DNA from: Microbulbifer variabilis ATCC 700307
GTDB lineage: Bacteria; Pseudomonadota; Gammaproteobacteria; Pseudomonadales; Cellvibrionaceae
Length of the DNA: 64,000 nucleotides
Assembly: GCF_000380565.1 (NCBI RefSeq)
Contig: NZ_AQYJ01000024.1
Location: forward strand, 124,001-188,000
Direction: 5' to 3'
The notes under the pieces were generated by a model. The model did not search any database, was not told where the DNA came from, and was given only the letters and a program-made list of their open reading frames with translations. Positions 26,524-35,931 of this stretch are shown piece after piece. The stretch's first letter is position 1, and each line of letters opens with the position of its first letter. The translations under genes were made by a program, and so were the position numbers.

Positions 26524-26864
26524 TCTCATGAAAACAATGTAATTATTGTTGATTAATAATAATTTAATTATTCAAAAAGCTGGCAATATCTATCTGAATT
26601 AAAAGTGGTTAGGTGGCCAGCTTTTTTGCGAGTTGAACTTTTCTGTAAGTTGGTGTAATTTACGGGACTCCTGGTTGCTCTCGCAGATTTTTATCTGTTT
26701 CATAGCTTTTATCTTTCCTTAATCATACAAAAGTTTTACGTTTCTGCTTATTTTTGTATAGAAAAATACGCTTTCTTCTGATTTATTCCTGTTCTTATTA
26801 TTCCTATAGTTTCCTTAGTAGATGAGCTTTATATAGTTTATTTAATTTGACTGAGGAAATCTGA
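26524..26864. other. Gap between csgG and csgB, probable internal promoter
   Basis: About 340 bp of AT-rich DNA without a gene. Its size suggests that csgBA have their own promoter, as the separate csgBAC operon does in E. coli. It ends with GAGGAAA, the ribosome site of csgB. No strong terminator stem is visible after csgG. Confidence 0.5.
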
Positions 26865-27344
26865 GTGACTGCTATTAGGGCGGCTGTTTTCTATCTGATT
26901 CTAGTTTTAATGCCCATTACATTGTCCTGGGCTGGAGATCTCGATAGTCACGATGAACTGTTATCTGGGCAAGGTGCACTTGATCTACTTCTTCAGCGGG
27001 ATGATTCAATTAATGGACAGCTGGCTGAAGTAACGCAGTTAGGAGACTACAACGTAGCTGAAGTAGTACAGACAGGTCAGTACAACCAGGTATTCCTGGT
27101 TCAGGATGGTTCGTCCAATGAATCAGTAGTTCACCAAAGTGGTGACTATAACTATGCGGCTATTTCACAGTCTGGGGCTTACAACCAAGCAACTGCTATA
27201 CAGAACGGTATAGATAATATTGCCCTTATAAATCAAGTTGGTTATGGAAATTCAGCCAACATCATTCAAAACGGTGATGGGCTATTTGGATTTGTCGCGC
27301 AGTTCGGTGACAACCATGCGGTGGAGGTAGTCCAGTATGACTAG
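26865..27344 (+). CDS. csgB: Minor curlin / nucleator CsgB
   Basis: A 159-residue secreted protein starting with GTG after GAGGAAA. The signal peptide ends near SWA. From about residue 50 there are six to seven curlin repeats of the Q-x-G-x-x-N-x-A-x-x-x-Q type, for example VTQLGDYNVAEVVQTGQYN and AISQSGAYNQATAIQNGIDN. CsgB is anchored at the surface and starts polymerisation of CsgA. Its place before the larger curlin gene supports the B rather than A assignment. Confidence 0.85.
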   Translation: MTAIRAAVFYLILVLMPITLSWAGDLDSHDELLSGQGALDLLLQRDDSINGQLAEVTQLGDYNVAEVVQTGQYNQVFLVQDGSSNESVVHQSGDYNYAAISQSGAYNQATAIQNGIDNIALINQVGYGNSANIIQNGDGLFGFVAQFGDNHAVEVVQYD

Positions 27345-27399
27345 CTCGCTGCTTTCTTTTTGTTTGTATTTGTTTATTTAGTCCGAGGGAGAAACATAA

Positions 27400-28578
27400 A
27401 TGAAAAAGCTTTCACTTGCTGCCGCGATTGCAATGCTTGTAGGTGCTGGACAGGCCATGGCTGATGGTAACTACGGTGATCAACTGCAAGCTGGCAACGA
27501 TAATGCCGCTGACATTTATCAGGTAGTCGAGTCTACCAATAATGCCGCTTATCAATGGCAGGAAGGTAATGACAATCTCGCTTCTACCGAGCAGTCATTT
27601 GCTGATAGTAACTTTATTGACCAGACCCAAGTTGGAAATCGCAACTATGCGACTACCAGCCAGAATAACCAGGATGGTTCACAAGCCTACACTTTCCAGC
27701 AGGGAGAGGGTAACCAGGGTGTTATTCACCAATGGGATGGTGCCAGAAACACAGCATTTGCTACCCAGATGGGCAGTGAAAACGTAATGCACCTGGACCA
27801 GTACTCTAATTCCCATGATAACACCATGGATGCTTTACAGGATGGTAATGACAATACTGCTTTCTTGCAGCAGGAAGGTGATGGCAACCTGTTTGTGAGC
27901 ACCCAGGTTGGCGACTCAAACAGTGTTTGGGGCAGCACCTGGTATCCATCGGCGGATGGCTTCCTGGGCGGTCAAGTTGGTGAGGGTAACGTGGGCTTCG
28001 CTTACCAGAGCGGTGCTGAAAATACTGCAAATCTGGTGCAAACTGGAGATTACAACTACCTGGATATGTCCCAAGCGGGTATTAACAACGTTACGACCAT
28101 TGCCCAGGATGGAATCGGTAACTCCAGTGTTGCAGCTCAGTATGGCGATGACAACGTAACCACTATCGCTCAGAACGACACTAATAATATTGGTGACATG
28201 TATCAATACGGCAACAGCAATACTGCTGCCCTGGTTCAAAATGGTGACATGAACTGGAGTGAGTTTTCTCAGACCGGTGATTTGAACCAGGTGACTATTG
28301 ATCAGTCTGGTAGCGCTAACTCTACCTTCGGCTACAGTGAAGGCGTAGCTAACATGGTTGATATTGACCAGGTTGGCGAGCTTAACTTGGCAGAAGTTCA
28401 CCAGGATATGGGCGGGGACAACATGATTGTTCTGTCTCAATCTGGCTTTGAGCATGGCGCCCACTTGGGACAGTCTGGTAACAATAACGCCACTTTTGTT
28501 ACTCAATCTAGCGAGTTCAATATGGCCAGTGTTCATCAGATTGGTGATAGCAACATGGCTACGATTACTCAGAACTAA
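27400..28578 (+). CDS. csgA: Major curlin CsgA, unusually long (392 residues)
   Basis: Amyloid fibre subunit with a signal peptide (MKKLSLAAAIAMLVGAGQAMA). The mature part consists wholly of curlin-type repeats, such as QLQAGNDNAADIYQ, LVQTGDYNYLDMSQAG, TIAQDGIGNSSVAAQYG and ALVQNGDMNWSEFSQTG. I count roughly 16 units, against five in the about 150-residue E. coli CsgA. A less regular stretch (WGSTWYPSADGFLGG, about residues 183-198) interrupts the series. The ribosome site is GAGGGAGAAA. No csgC follows; the next gene is convergent holA. Confidence 0.9.
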   Translation: MKKLSLAAAIAMLVGAGQAMADGNYGDQLQAGNDNAADIYQVVESTNNAAYQWQEGNDNLASTEQSFADSNFIDQTQVGNRNYATTSQNNQDGSQAYTFQQGEGNQGVIHQWDGARNTAFATQMGSENVMHLDQYSNSHDNTMDALQDGNDNTAFLQQEGDGNLFVSTQVGDSNSVWGSTWYPSADGFLGGQVGEGNVGFAYQSGAENTANLVQTGDYNYLDMSQAGINNVTTIAQDGIGNSSVAAQYGDDNVTTIAQNDTNNIGDMYQYGNSNTAALVQNGDMNWSEFSQTGDLNQVTIDQSGSANSTFGYSEGVANMVDIDQVGELNLAEVHQDMGGDNMIVLSQSGFEHGAHLGQSGNNNATFVTQSSEFNMASVHQIGDSNMATITQN

Positions 28579-28597
28579 CCCTGATTTTAGTTCGCCT

Positions 28598-28632
28598 AAA
28601 CAACCCCTCCCCTTTAGGGGCAGGGGTTGTTT
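28598..28632. terminator. Intrinsic terminator after csgA
   Basis: Arms AAACAACCCCT (28598-28608) and AGGGGTTGTTT (28622-28632) with an inner CCCC/GGGG pairing. A-rich and T-rich flanks make it work in both directions, between convergent csgA and holA. Confidence 0.88.
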
Positions 28633-28671
28633 ATTAAATAGATTGGTAGTTAGGTGAGGGTAAACCGAGAG

Positions 28672-29679
28672 CTAGACGCTGCGCTGGCCACTCAGGTTTA
28701 AAGTGAGCTCCAGTAGGCCCGTCCAGGGTGATTGGTGTCCAGTGCCACCCTTGATGGCGGTATCGATAGCGCGAGCGCGTAAAAGCAGAGTTTCAAGCTG
28801 GCGAGGCGCCAGCCGGGAAAGAGCGGATTGAATTAGTGGCTGACGTTTTTGAATACGCACCAGGCGAGCCAGTGGTTGGCCCTGATTGAGCTTTTCCCCA
28901 ATTTCCAGCAATGAGCGAATTTCCCGTGCCAGGGCCCAAAGCACTACCGGTGCTTCAATGCCTTCACTGCGTAATCCCTGTAAAGTTGTTATTGCTTTAT
29001 CGGCTTCACTGGCCAAGGCTCTATCTATTAGGTCAAATACACTATAGCGAGCGGAGCTGGTAACACTATGTTCCAGTAAGCTGACGGTAATTGTGGTGTC
29101 GCTCTTATTTAATAGCTTGAGCTTTTCTATCTCCTGGCTAGCGGCAAGTAGGTTGCCCTCCACGCGTTCTGCCAGTATTTTTACTGCTTCGGGTTCGGCA
29201 GTCAGTCCTGCAGCGCTAAGCCGCTGATTGATCCAACGTGGCATTTCCTGGGCAGGCACTGGCCAGATCTGGACTAGTACGCCTTCTTGTTCCAGTGCTT
29301 TTACCCACTTGCTGTTGAGCTGTGATCTTTCCAGTTTGGGTAGAATTAAAAGCAGAACCAAGTCCTGGCTGGCGAGGGCTGCGAATTCCTGAAGGGCCTT
29401 ACTGCCCTTGTCCCCCGGTTTTCCACCAGGTGCGCGTACTTCGATCAACTTTTTCTCGGCAAAAAGCGACATATTGCCAGCAGAGGCGAGTAGAAGCCCC
29501 CAATCAAAGTTGTGCTCGGCATGGAGAAGCTCACGCTCATCAAAGCCAACCTTCTTCGCCGCCTTACGAACCTGGTCACAACACTCCTGGACCAGCAGGG
29601 GTTCATCTCCGGAAATAATATAAACCGGGGCCAGCCCCTTTTTGAGACTCTGTGGTAGTTGCTGGGGGTTGATACGCAT
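28672..29679 (-). CDS. holA: DNA polymerase III delta subunit HolA
   Basis: A 335-residue clamp-loader subunit that opens the beta sliding clamp. The N-terminal MRINPQQLPQSLKKGLAPVYIISGDEPLLVQE is typical, followed by the degenerate AAA fold and the C-terminal collar domain (SRLAPRQLETLLLRARAIDTAIKGG). It follows lptE and leuS on the same strand, the common gammaproteobacterial order leuS-lptE-holA, with a 14-bp gap from lptE. Confidence 0.95.
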   Translation of the reverse strand: MRINPQQLPQSLKKGLAPVYIISGDEPLLVQECCDQVRKAAKKVGFDERELLHAEHNFDWGLLLASAGNMSLFAEKKLIEVRAPGGKPGDKGSKALQEFAALASQDLVLLLILPKLERSQLNSKWVKALEQEGVLVQIWPVPAQEMPRWINQRLSAAGLTAEPEAVKILAERVEGNLLAASQEIEKLKLLNKSDTTITVSLLEHSVTSSARYSVFDLIDRALASEADKAITTLQGLRSEGIEAPVVLWALAREIRSLLEIGEKLNQGQPLARLVRIQKRQPLIQSALSRLAPRQLETLLLRARAIDTAIKGGTGHQSPWTGLLELTLNLSGQRSV

Positions 29680-29693
29680 TACTGTACAGCTAC

Positions 29694-30218
29694 TTAGTAG
29701 CTTTTATCCTCCAGCGGGGCATTGACATCAATTCGACGCAGTCGGTCAATCATCCGGCTGATAAGTTCGCGACGCATTTCAGCACGCAGTAAGCGTTCCT
29801 CTTCGCCCTTACTCACAATCTCAGATACATCCCATTCAAGAGAACGGTAAACATCTGCCTGGGCTTTGTTTAGCAAGACTTCACCGCCACCGGTACGAAC
29901 ACTATAGATAGCGCTGGTGATCAGTTCGTATTCTGATGCGCGCCCCTCCGAGTCTACGGCAACTGTGAGTTTGCGTTCGATTTCCCTGTTAATAACCATT
30001 ACGTAATCTGCTTCCATGGGAGTTGCAGCAACGGGAATACCACCGTTGTGGAGCAGGCGACTGAGTTCATCAGCAATATCACTGCGTGGGTTTTCGCTGG
30101 AAATATAAATAGTGCTGCCTGGAGGGAAGTTCTTTGGTGTGCCGCGTAAATGCCAGCCACAACTGGCAATGGCAAGAATGGCAATTAAGGAGATAACTCG
30201 TCTTGCGATTTTTTTCAT
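29694..30218 (-). CDS. lptE: LPS-assembly lipoprotein LptE
   Basis: A 174-residue outer membrane lipoprotein that plugs the LptD barrel and helps place LPS on the cell surface. Signal sequence with lipobox AIASC, followed by GWHLRGTPKNFPPGSTIYIS, the typical LptE start. Its place between leuS and holA confirms the call. Confidence 0.94.
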   Translation of the reverse strand: MKKIARRVISLIAILAIASCGWHLRGTPKNFPPGSTIYISSENPRSDIADELSRLLHNGGIPVAATPMEADYVMVINREIERKLTVAVDSEGRASEYELITSAIYSVRTGGGEVLLNKAQADVYRSLEWDVSEIVSKGEEERLLRAEMRRELISRMIDRLRRIDVNAPLEDKSY

Positions 30219-30304
30219 AAACTACCTGGCTTAATCGGGCCTGAACTGTATGTGAGGCCTGAGTGAGCCGGGAGCTTATAGCTCCCGGCATTCGGGCTGC
30301 GAGT

Positions 30305-32902
30305 CTATTTCGCAACAATATTTACCAGTTTGCCTGGTACGACAATGACCTTGCGTACTGTGGCATCACCAATAAACTTCTGTACGTTTTCATTTTCCAG
30401 AGCCATTTTTTCCAAGCCCTCTTTATCCGCATCAGCCGGAGCATCCAGTTTTGCACGGACTTTGCCATTGACCTGGACTACCAGTGTAATGGTTGAACGT
30501 ACAAGAGCCTTTTCATCCGCTTGTGGCCAAGCCGTATCAATCAATGCACTGGAATTACCCAGCACTTGCCACAATTGGTGACATATGTGCGGGGTAATTG
30601 GTGCGAGCAGTAAGACGGCAGCTTGTAGTGCTTCCCGCTCTACAGCGAGGCCCTGCTCATTATCCCGTTCTGCTAACTTACCCACTTCATTGAGCAGCTC
30701 CATAACTGCGGCAACAGCCGTATTAAAAGTTTGGCGGCGCCCGTAGTCATCACCCACTTTCTGGATGGTTTCATGGGCCTTGCGGCGCAGTTGCTGCTGC
30801 TGGTCACTCAGAGATTGTTGATCGATCTCTACATCGCTTGAACCCGCTGCGACATGACTGTGAACAGTTTTCCAGAGCTTGCGCAGGAAGCGGCTGGCGC
30901 CTTCCACTCCAGCGTCATGCCATTCCAGGGTCTGCTCAGGGGGAGCGGCGAACATAGTGAATAGACGTACGGTATCAGCGCCATACTGCTCGACTGCTGC
31001 GTGCGGGTCTATGCCATTGTTCTTAGACTTAGACATTTTCACTACTCCACCAGCAATAATCTCTTCGCCGGTCGCACGCTCAATGGCTTTGATGGGTTTC
31101 CCCTTGTCATCCCGCTCGACATCCACATCGGCTGGATTAATCCAGGTTTTATGACCGTGTTTCTCTTTATAAAAAGACTCAGCTAAAACCATACCTTGAC
31201 ACAGCAACTGCTTGAAAGGTTCATCGCTGTTTACCAGCCCCTCATCGCGCATTAGCTTGTGGAAGAAGCGTGCGTAGAGGAGGTGCAGGATAGCGTGCTC
31301 AATGCCGCCTACATACTGGTCGACAGGCAGCCAGTAGTTGGCGCGGTCCGGATCCAACATGCCCTCTTCAAAATCTGGGCAGGTATACCGCGCGTAGTAC
31401 CAGCTGGATTCCATGAAGGTGTCGAAGGTATCGGTTTCTCGTTCTACGGCAGTGCCGTTGAACTCGTCCTTGCGCCACTCTGGGTCAGCTTTAATGGGTG
31501 ATTGAACACCATCTAGCTCCACATCTTCCGGTAATAGAATCGGCAGTTTGTCCGCAGGAACCGGAATTTCCCCTCCGTCAGCTAAATTGAACATGGGAAT
31601 AGGTGCACCCCAGTAGCGTTGGCGGGAGACGCCCCAATCGCGCAGACGATAGTTAGTGGTGACCCGGCCTTTGCCGGTAGCGACGAGTGCTTCGGAGATT
31701 GCGGTAAAAGCACTCTCGAAATCCAGTCCATCAAAGCTACCGGAGTTCACCAGCTTGCCTTTCTCTGTATAGGCTTCTTTATCCAGGTCAATAGGCTGGC
31801 TATCGGAAGCTTCAATTACCTGTACCATTGGTAGTTGGTACTTATGGGCAAATTCCCAGTCGCGCTGGTCGTGTGCCGGAACTGCCATTACGGCTCCAGA
31901 ACCGTAATCCATCAATACATAGTTGGCGACCCAGACGGAGACTTCTTCACCAGTGATGGGGTGAATCGCTTTCAGCCCGGTATCCATTCCTTTCTTGTCC
32001 ATTGTGGCCATGTCGGCTTCGGACAGGGATTGTCTTTTGCACTCAGCAATAAACTCTCTCAGTTTCGGATTACTTTCCGCCATCTCCAGGGCGATAGGAT
32101 GCTCGGCAGCGAGAGATACATAAGTAACTCCCATTAAGGTGTCCGGGCGGGTGGTATAGACGTCGAAGTGATCCATGCCGGCTACAGTTGCAGGCAGGGC
32201 GAAGCTCAGCTCCACACCTCGGCTCTTGCCGATCCAGTTGCGCTGCATAGTGCGCACCTGCTCGGGCCAATCGGGCAATTTGTCGAGATCCTCGAGCAGT
32301 TCTTCCGCATAGTCGGTAATCTTGATAAACCACTGGGCTAGCTCGCGGCGTTCTACGGTAGTGCCACAACGCCAGCAGGCCCCATCTTCCACTTGCTCAT
32401 TGGCAAGTACCGTCTGGTCATGGGGGCACCAGTTCACTGCGGAGTTCTTCTTGTAGACCAGGCCTTTTTCATACAGGCGGGTGAAGAACCATTGTTCCCA
32501 GCGGTAATAGGAAGGCTGACAAGTAGCTAGTTCACGGGACCAGTCAAAGCCAAAGCCAAGTGCTTTCAACTGGCCCTTCATGTAATCGATATTGGCATAG
32601 GTCCATTTGGCCGGTGCAGTCTTATTCTGGATCGCTGCATTTTCTGCAGGCAGACCAAAAGCATCCCAGCCCATAGGGTGCAATACGTTCTTACCCTGCA
32701 TTCGTTGGTAGCGGGTGATTACGTCAGTGATGGTGTAATTTCGCACATGGCCCATGTGCAGCTTGCCGCTAGGGTAGGGGAACATGGACAGGCAGTAGAA
32801 TTTTTCCCTGCCGGTGTCTTCCTTAACCTCGAAGCTTTTCTCTGCCTCCCAGAATTCCTGGGCAGAAGCTTCGACTGCGGAGGGGTTGTACTGCTCTTCC
32901 AT
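30305..32902 (-). CDS. leuS: Leucyl-tRNA synthetase
   Basis: Class I aminoacyl-tRNA synthetase of 865 residues that charges tRNA-Leu. The HIGH motif appears as [14 protein letters not shown] and the KMSKS motif as [17 protein letters not shown]1 editing domain with [14 protein letters not shown] lies between them, and the C-terminal anticodon-binding and tRNA-contact region is full length. First gene of the leuS-lptE-holA unit. Confidence 0.97.
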   Translation of the reverse strand: MEEQYNPSAVEASAQEFWEAEKSFEVKEDTGREKFYCLSMFPYPSGKLHMGHVRNYTITDVITRYQRMQGKNVLHPMGWDAFGLPAENAAIQNKTAPAKWTYANIDYMKGQLKALGFGFDWSRELATCQPSYYRWEQWFFTRLYEKGLVYKKNSAVNWCPHDQTVLANEQVEDGACWRCGTTVERRELAQWFIKITDYAEELLEDLDKLPDWPEQVRTMQRNWIGKSRGVELSFALPATVAGMDHFDVYTTRPDTLMGVTYVSLAAEHPIALEMAESNPKLREFIAECKRQSLSEADMATMDKKGMDTGLKAIHPITGEEVSVWVANYVLMDYGSGAVMAVPAHDQRDWEFAHKYQLPMVQVIEASDSQPIDLDKEAYTEKGKLVNSGSFDGLDFESAFTAISEALVATGKGRVTTNYRLRDWGVSRQRYWGAPIPMFNLADGGEIPVPADKLPILLPEDVELDGVQSPIKADPEWRKDEFNGTAVERETDTFDTFMESSWYYARYTCPDFEEGMLDPDRANYWLPVDQYVGGIEHAILHLLYARFFHKLMRDEGLVNSDEPFKQLLCQGMVLAESFYKEKHGHKTWINPADVDVERDDKGKPIKAIERATGEEIIAGGVVKMSKSKNNGIDPHAAVEQYGADTVRLFTMFAAPPEQTLEWHDAGVEGASRFLRKLWKTVHSHVAAGSSDVEIDQQSLSDQQQQLRRKAHETIQKVGDDYGRRQTFNTAVAAVMELLNEVGKLAERDNEQGLAVEREALQAAVLLLAPITPHICHQLWQVLGNSSALIDTAWPQADEKALVRSTITLVVQVNGKVRAKLDAPADADKEGLEKMALENENVQKFIGDATVRKVIVVPGKLVNIVAK

Positions 32903-33065
32903 CGATTGGGGACCTATACTCTGTGATCAAAAATTTGCGGGGAAACCGTTACATATATTGGATGGGACTGCTTATGATCTGCAATCCATAGGATTGATCG
33001 CGATCAATTGCTGTCTCCAGGGCATCCATTAGGATGCGTAAACGCGAGATTATAGGAGGGATACC

Positions 33066-33515
33066 GTGACGAAGGAACCAAAGTTGCCGCCGAAGGATGA
33101 TCTAGCCGATGAGTTTCGCGAGGATCTGGAGAATCTGGTTGAGGGTGAGCTGGCAGTTGAAGACCTAACCGCGAATAAAGTCGCCTTCCTGCGTGCCTGG
33201 TTAAAGGATGACCTTCATCGTGCTTCTGATTATCTCCAAGGCCTTGGCGGCGAGTTGCGTACATTGGAAGAGCGCAGTGGCGATTGGCTGCTGAATGCGG
33301 CAGACCCGACGGAAACGGCCTGGCCCAACCTGATGCGCTGTATTCGTGAGGGAAAACCCTGGGCCCTGGCTGGCGAATATGTGGGTGCTGATGAGGAGCT
33401 GCAGTGCTTGGGGTGTGGCTACCGCGCTCTCCCACCAGAGAATACACAGATCACACCGTGCCACCGCTGTGGCTATGGTTGCTTTCGACAAATAGAGGGC
33501 GGTCTTGAATATTGA
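33066..33515 (+). CDS. Zinc-ribbon protein, YbeL-like (DUF1451)
   Basis: A 149-residue protein with an acidic helical N-terminal part and a C-terminal zinc ribbon made by CLGCGYRAL and CHRCGYGCF. Starts with GTG after a strong AGGAGGG site. Similar to E. coli YbeL, whose role is unknown. It is divergent from leuS, as ybeL is close to leuS in E. coli. The stop overlaps the next start. Confidence 0.8.
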   Translation: MTKEPKLPPKDDLADEFREDLENLVEGELAVEDLTANKVAFLRAWLKDDLHRASDYLQGLGGELRTLEERSGDWLLNAADPTETAWPNLMRCIREGKPWALAGEYVGADEELQCLGCGYRALPPENTQITPCHRCGYGCFRQIEGGLEY

Positions 33516-34294
33516 TTGAATTTCATACGTTTATGACCAACCTGCTAATGCCGCCTTTGGCACCTATGTTGGGGTTAGTACTGGCGTTTTTACTACGATT
33601 TCTGCCTGAAGGATCCCTGCTGGGGAAAGTTTCCCTACCGCTGGCACTGGTTTCATTTGTTGTGCTCTGGATGAGTGCCACTCCGGCTTTTTCGAATTGG
33701 CTGGGAAAGCGCCTGGGGGCTGCACCGGACCTTGCCGGTTTTTCTCCTGAGGCAGTCATAATCCTGGGTGGTGGGCGCTATAGAAACGGGGAATCGGGCA
33801 GTGAACGTCTGTCGGCCGCTAGCCTGGAGCGTGTTCTGTGGGCTGCTGAACAGGCGCCAGGGGGGGTGCCAATTTTGGTTTCCGGAGGGCGTGTCTATCG
33901 AAATGAGCGAGCGGCTGAGTCTCAAATGATGGAGTCCCTACTGGAGGGAAAATTGGCTCGCTCTGTGAGTTGGCGTGATGATTGCAGTCGTACTACCGCA
34001 GAGAATGCAGTAAACAGCGCTGAGATATTGCGTGCAGCGGGTGTGAAACGTATTGTCCTGGTCACCCACTGGTGGCATATGCCCCGTGCAGCAGCTGTGT
34101 TCAATAAAGCCGGCTTAGAAGTACAGCCGCTTCCTGTTGGCAGCGCTGAAGAATTGTTGCCGCGGGCACAGGAGGGTTTGCTACGCTGGGTTCCCAGTGC
34201 GGCAGCCCTGTTGCAAACACAGACTTACTGGCGGGAATTACTGGGGCAGGCGTGGTACAGCATTAGGCCATTGCCGCCAACCAGGAAATGTTGA
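33512..34294 (+). CDS. YdcF/ElyC-like DUF218 membrane protein
   Basis: A 260-residue protein with two N-terminal membrane segments (LLMPPLAPMLGLVLAFLLRF and SLPLALVSFVVLWM) and a DUF218 domain starting at PEAVIILGGGRYRNGES, with PILVSGGRV, CSRTTAENAVNSAEIL and VLVTHWWHMPRA. E. coli ElyC of this group affects envelope and peptidoglycan homeostasis. The TTG at 33512 overlaps the previous stop; an ATG at 33533 is an alternative start with no ribosome site. Confidence 0.85.
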   Translation: MIEFHTFMTNLLMPPLAPMLGLVLAFLLRFLPEGSLLGKVSLPLALVSFVVLWMSATPAFSNWLGKRLGAAPDLAGFSPEAVIILGGGRYRNGESGSERLSAASLERVLWAAEQAPGGVPILVSGGRVYRNERAAESQMMESLLEGKLARSVSWRDDCSRTTAENAVNSAEILRAAGVKRIVLVTHWWHMPRAAAVFNKAGLEVQPLPVGSAEELLPRAQEGLLRWVPSAAALLQTQTYWRELLGQAWYSIRPLPPTRKC

Positions 34295-34443
34295 GGAACT
34301 TTTATATCAAAGGAATTTCAGAGGCCTACAGGATAAGAGGTAACAGGCGTCGAGCAAGAGAAAGTACTCTTGAATGCTAGTTGCACCGGATTTAGGATGA
34401 CTGGCGCCACAGGACTAACCCACTGATTATTTTTTAACATGGA

Positions 34444-34866
34444 ATGGCGACTGTGGATTACAAACATAACAATAAACGAGATAACCTTAAGATGAAGGGC
34501 ATCCCGGTTTCTTTTACTCCCATCCAATTACACAACCGCTTGAATCGAGCGGTTTGGGTTGGCTTCAAGCGCGTAGAACAGGATGGGCGAACTCTATTAT
34601 TTCTTAGTGCCGGCGCGGAGAGTGGCGCTCAGCTCAGCAAGAATTTTGAAACCTTCGCCGGGCAAATTGTCCGCGAGTACCGCTTTAACCCATCAGAGGT
34701 GGAGTTTATCGAGCTGCGCGAGAGAGCCGGTGAATCCCAGTGGTATCGATGGCACGCCCAGTGGGTAGGGTCCGCACCAATGGAGTGCCACGGGGATTTG
34801 GTAACTAGCGAATCCAGTCGTCGCTACCTATCGGAGGCGTTGGAGAGCAGTATGGCGGCTGCCTGA
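34444..34866 (+). CDS. Hypothetical protein, 140 residues
   Basis: Unrecognised small soluble protein without signal peptide. It has mixed alpha/beta character (RTLLFLSAGAESGAQLSKN, EVEFIELRERAGESQWYRWHAQWVG). The ATG at 34444 is used, though the ATG at 34492 is also possible and neither has a strong ribosome site. It is convergent with the following oxidoreductase. Confidence 0.6.
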   Translation: MATVDYKHNNKRDNLKMKGIPVSFTPIQLHNRLNRAVWVGFKRVEQDGRTLLFLSAGAESGAQLSKNFETFAGQIVREYRFNPSEVEFIELRERAGESQWYRWHAQWVGSAPMECHGDLVTSESSRRYLSEALESSMAAA

Positions 34867-34875
34867 AGCTGTGCC

Positions 34876-35793
34876 CTAAGCCTGCGCTCTATTGGCTGCA
34901 TTGCCGCCGTTCAGAAGGTCGGCAAGGGCCTGTTCCAAAGTGGGAAACTGGAAACTGTAGCCGTTGTCCAGAGCGGTGCGCGGCTCCACCCGCTCACTGG
35001 CCAGTAGCAGCTCCTCTGCCATATCTCCGAAGAGTGTTTTAAGCAACCACGCAGGCGAACGCATAAAGGATGGACGATGCAGCTGTTTGGCCAGCAATCT
35101 GGAAAAGCTGTTATTGGTTACCGCTTCGGGAGCACTGGCATTGAATGTTGTGCACAGGTGCTTGTCAATCGCATGTAGCATTAACCCCACCTCATCCTCC
35201 TCGTGAATCCAGCTCATCCAGTGTTCCCCGGAACCCATGGGCCCACCAAGACCAAGGCGGAAAGCTGGTAACATCTGTGGCAGGGCTCCGCCACGGGTGG
35301 AGAGTACAATAGCAGTGCGGATGATCCCGACACAGATTCCTGCTCTTTGCAGGGGAAGTGTTGCCTCCTCCCAGTCGCGACATAATTGAGCAGAAAACCC
35401 TCCTCCGGGAGGACTGTCCTCCCTAAGAAGTTCGCCACCACGGTCCCCGTAGTAACCAATTGCTGACCCGGAAAGGAAGTAATCTGGACGTTTCCTCTGA
35501 GTTAGGGCCCAGCGCACTAACTTCTCTGTGGTTTTTAATCGGGAGTTGCGAATTTCGGTCCTGCGCCTCTCACTCCAACGGCGGGAGATTGGTTCGCCCG
35601 CCAAATTTACTACCACATCAACTGCGTGTTTAACCTCTTCGGGTTCACTAATTGCTTCGACCGCCTCCCCGCAGAGTGTGCGCACCTTATCTGGCTGGCG
35701 GCTAAGAACTGTGATTGTGTCGCCGCGGGCGAGCCAGCGTTGGCAAAAAAGTCTGCCTATCAGGCCTGTGCCACCACTGATTAAACAATGCAT
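34876..35793 (-). CDS. TIGR01777-family NAD(P)-dependent epimerase-like protein (YfcH type)
   Basis: A 305-residue extended SDR. The nucleotide motif ISGGTGLIGRLF opens the protein; NLAGEPISRRWSERRRTEI and SGSAIGYYGDRGGELL (with the YYGD motif) are typical of this group, and the C-terminal 50 residues match the DUF1731 tail (PAWLLKTLFGDMAEELLLAS). The substrate is unknown. Confidence 0.88.
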   Translation of the reverse strand: MHCLISGGTGLIGRLFCQRWLARGDTITVLSRQPDKVRTLCGEAVEAISEPEEVKHAVDVVVNLAGEPISRRWSERRRTEIRNSRLKTTEKLVRWALTQRKRPDYFLSGSAIGYYGDRGGELLREDSPPGGGFSAQLCRDWEEATLPLQRAGICVGIIRTAIVLSTRGGALPQMLPAFRLGLGGPMGSGEHWMSWIHEEDEVGLMLHAIDKHLCTTFNASAPEAVTNNSFSRLLAKQLHRPSFMRSPAWLLKTLFGDMAEELLLASERVEPRTALDNGYSFQFPTLEQALADLLNGGNAANRAQA

Positions 35794-35931
35794 ACAAAGG
35801 CATCCCTGCCAAATTTTTACCGGTAATTTGAATGCAGCATAGCAGTCCGGTGCTGCTGGCGGCCGTAGGGTTGGTCCTGGCCCAGGAAGAATATCTGGGC
35901 ATGGGATTGAGAGAGTGAATTTGGGGTCGGT

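Noticed and set aside
27400-28578. CRISPR-like or mobile repeat array
   Set aside because: The periodicity belongs to the protein repeats of CsgA; the DNA units vary and there are no spacers.
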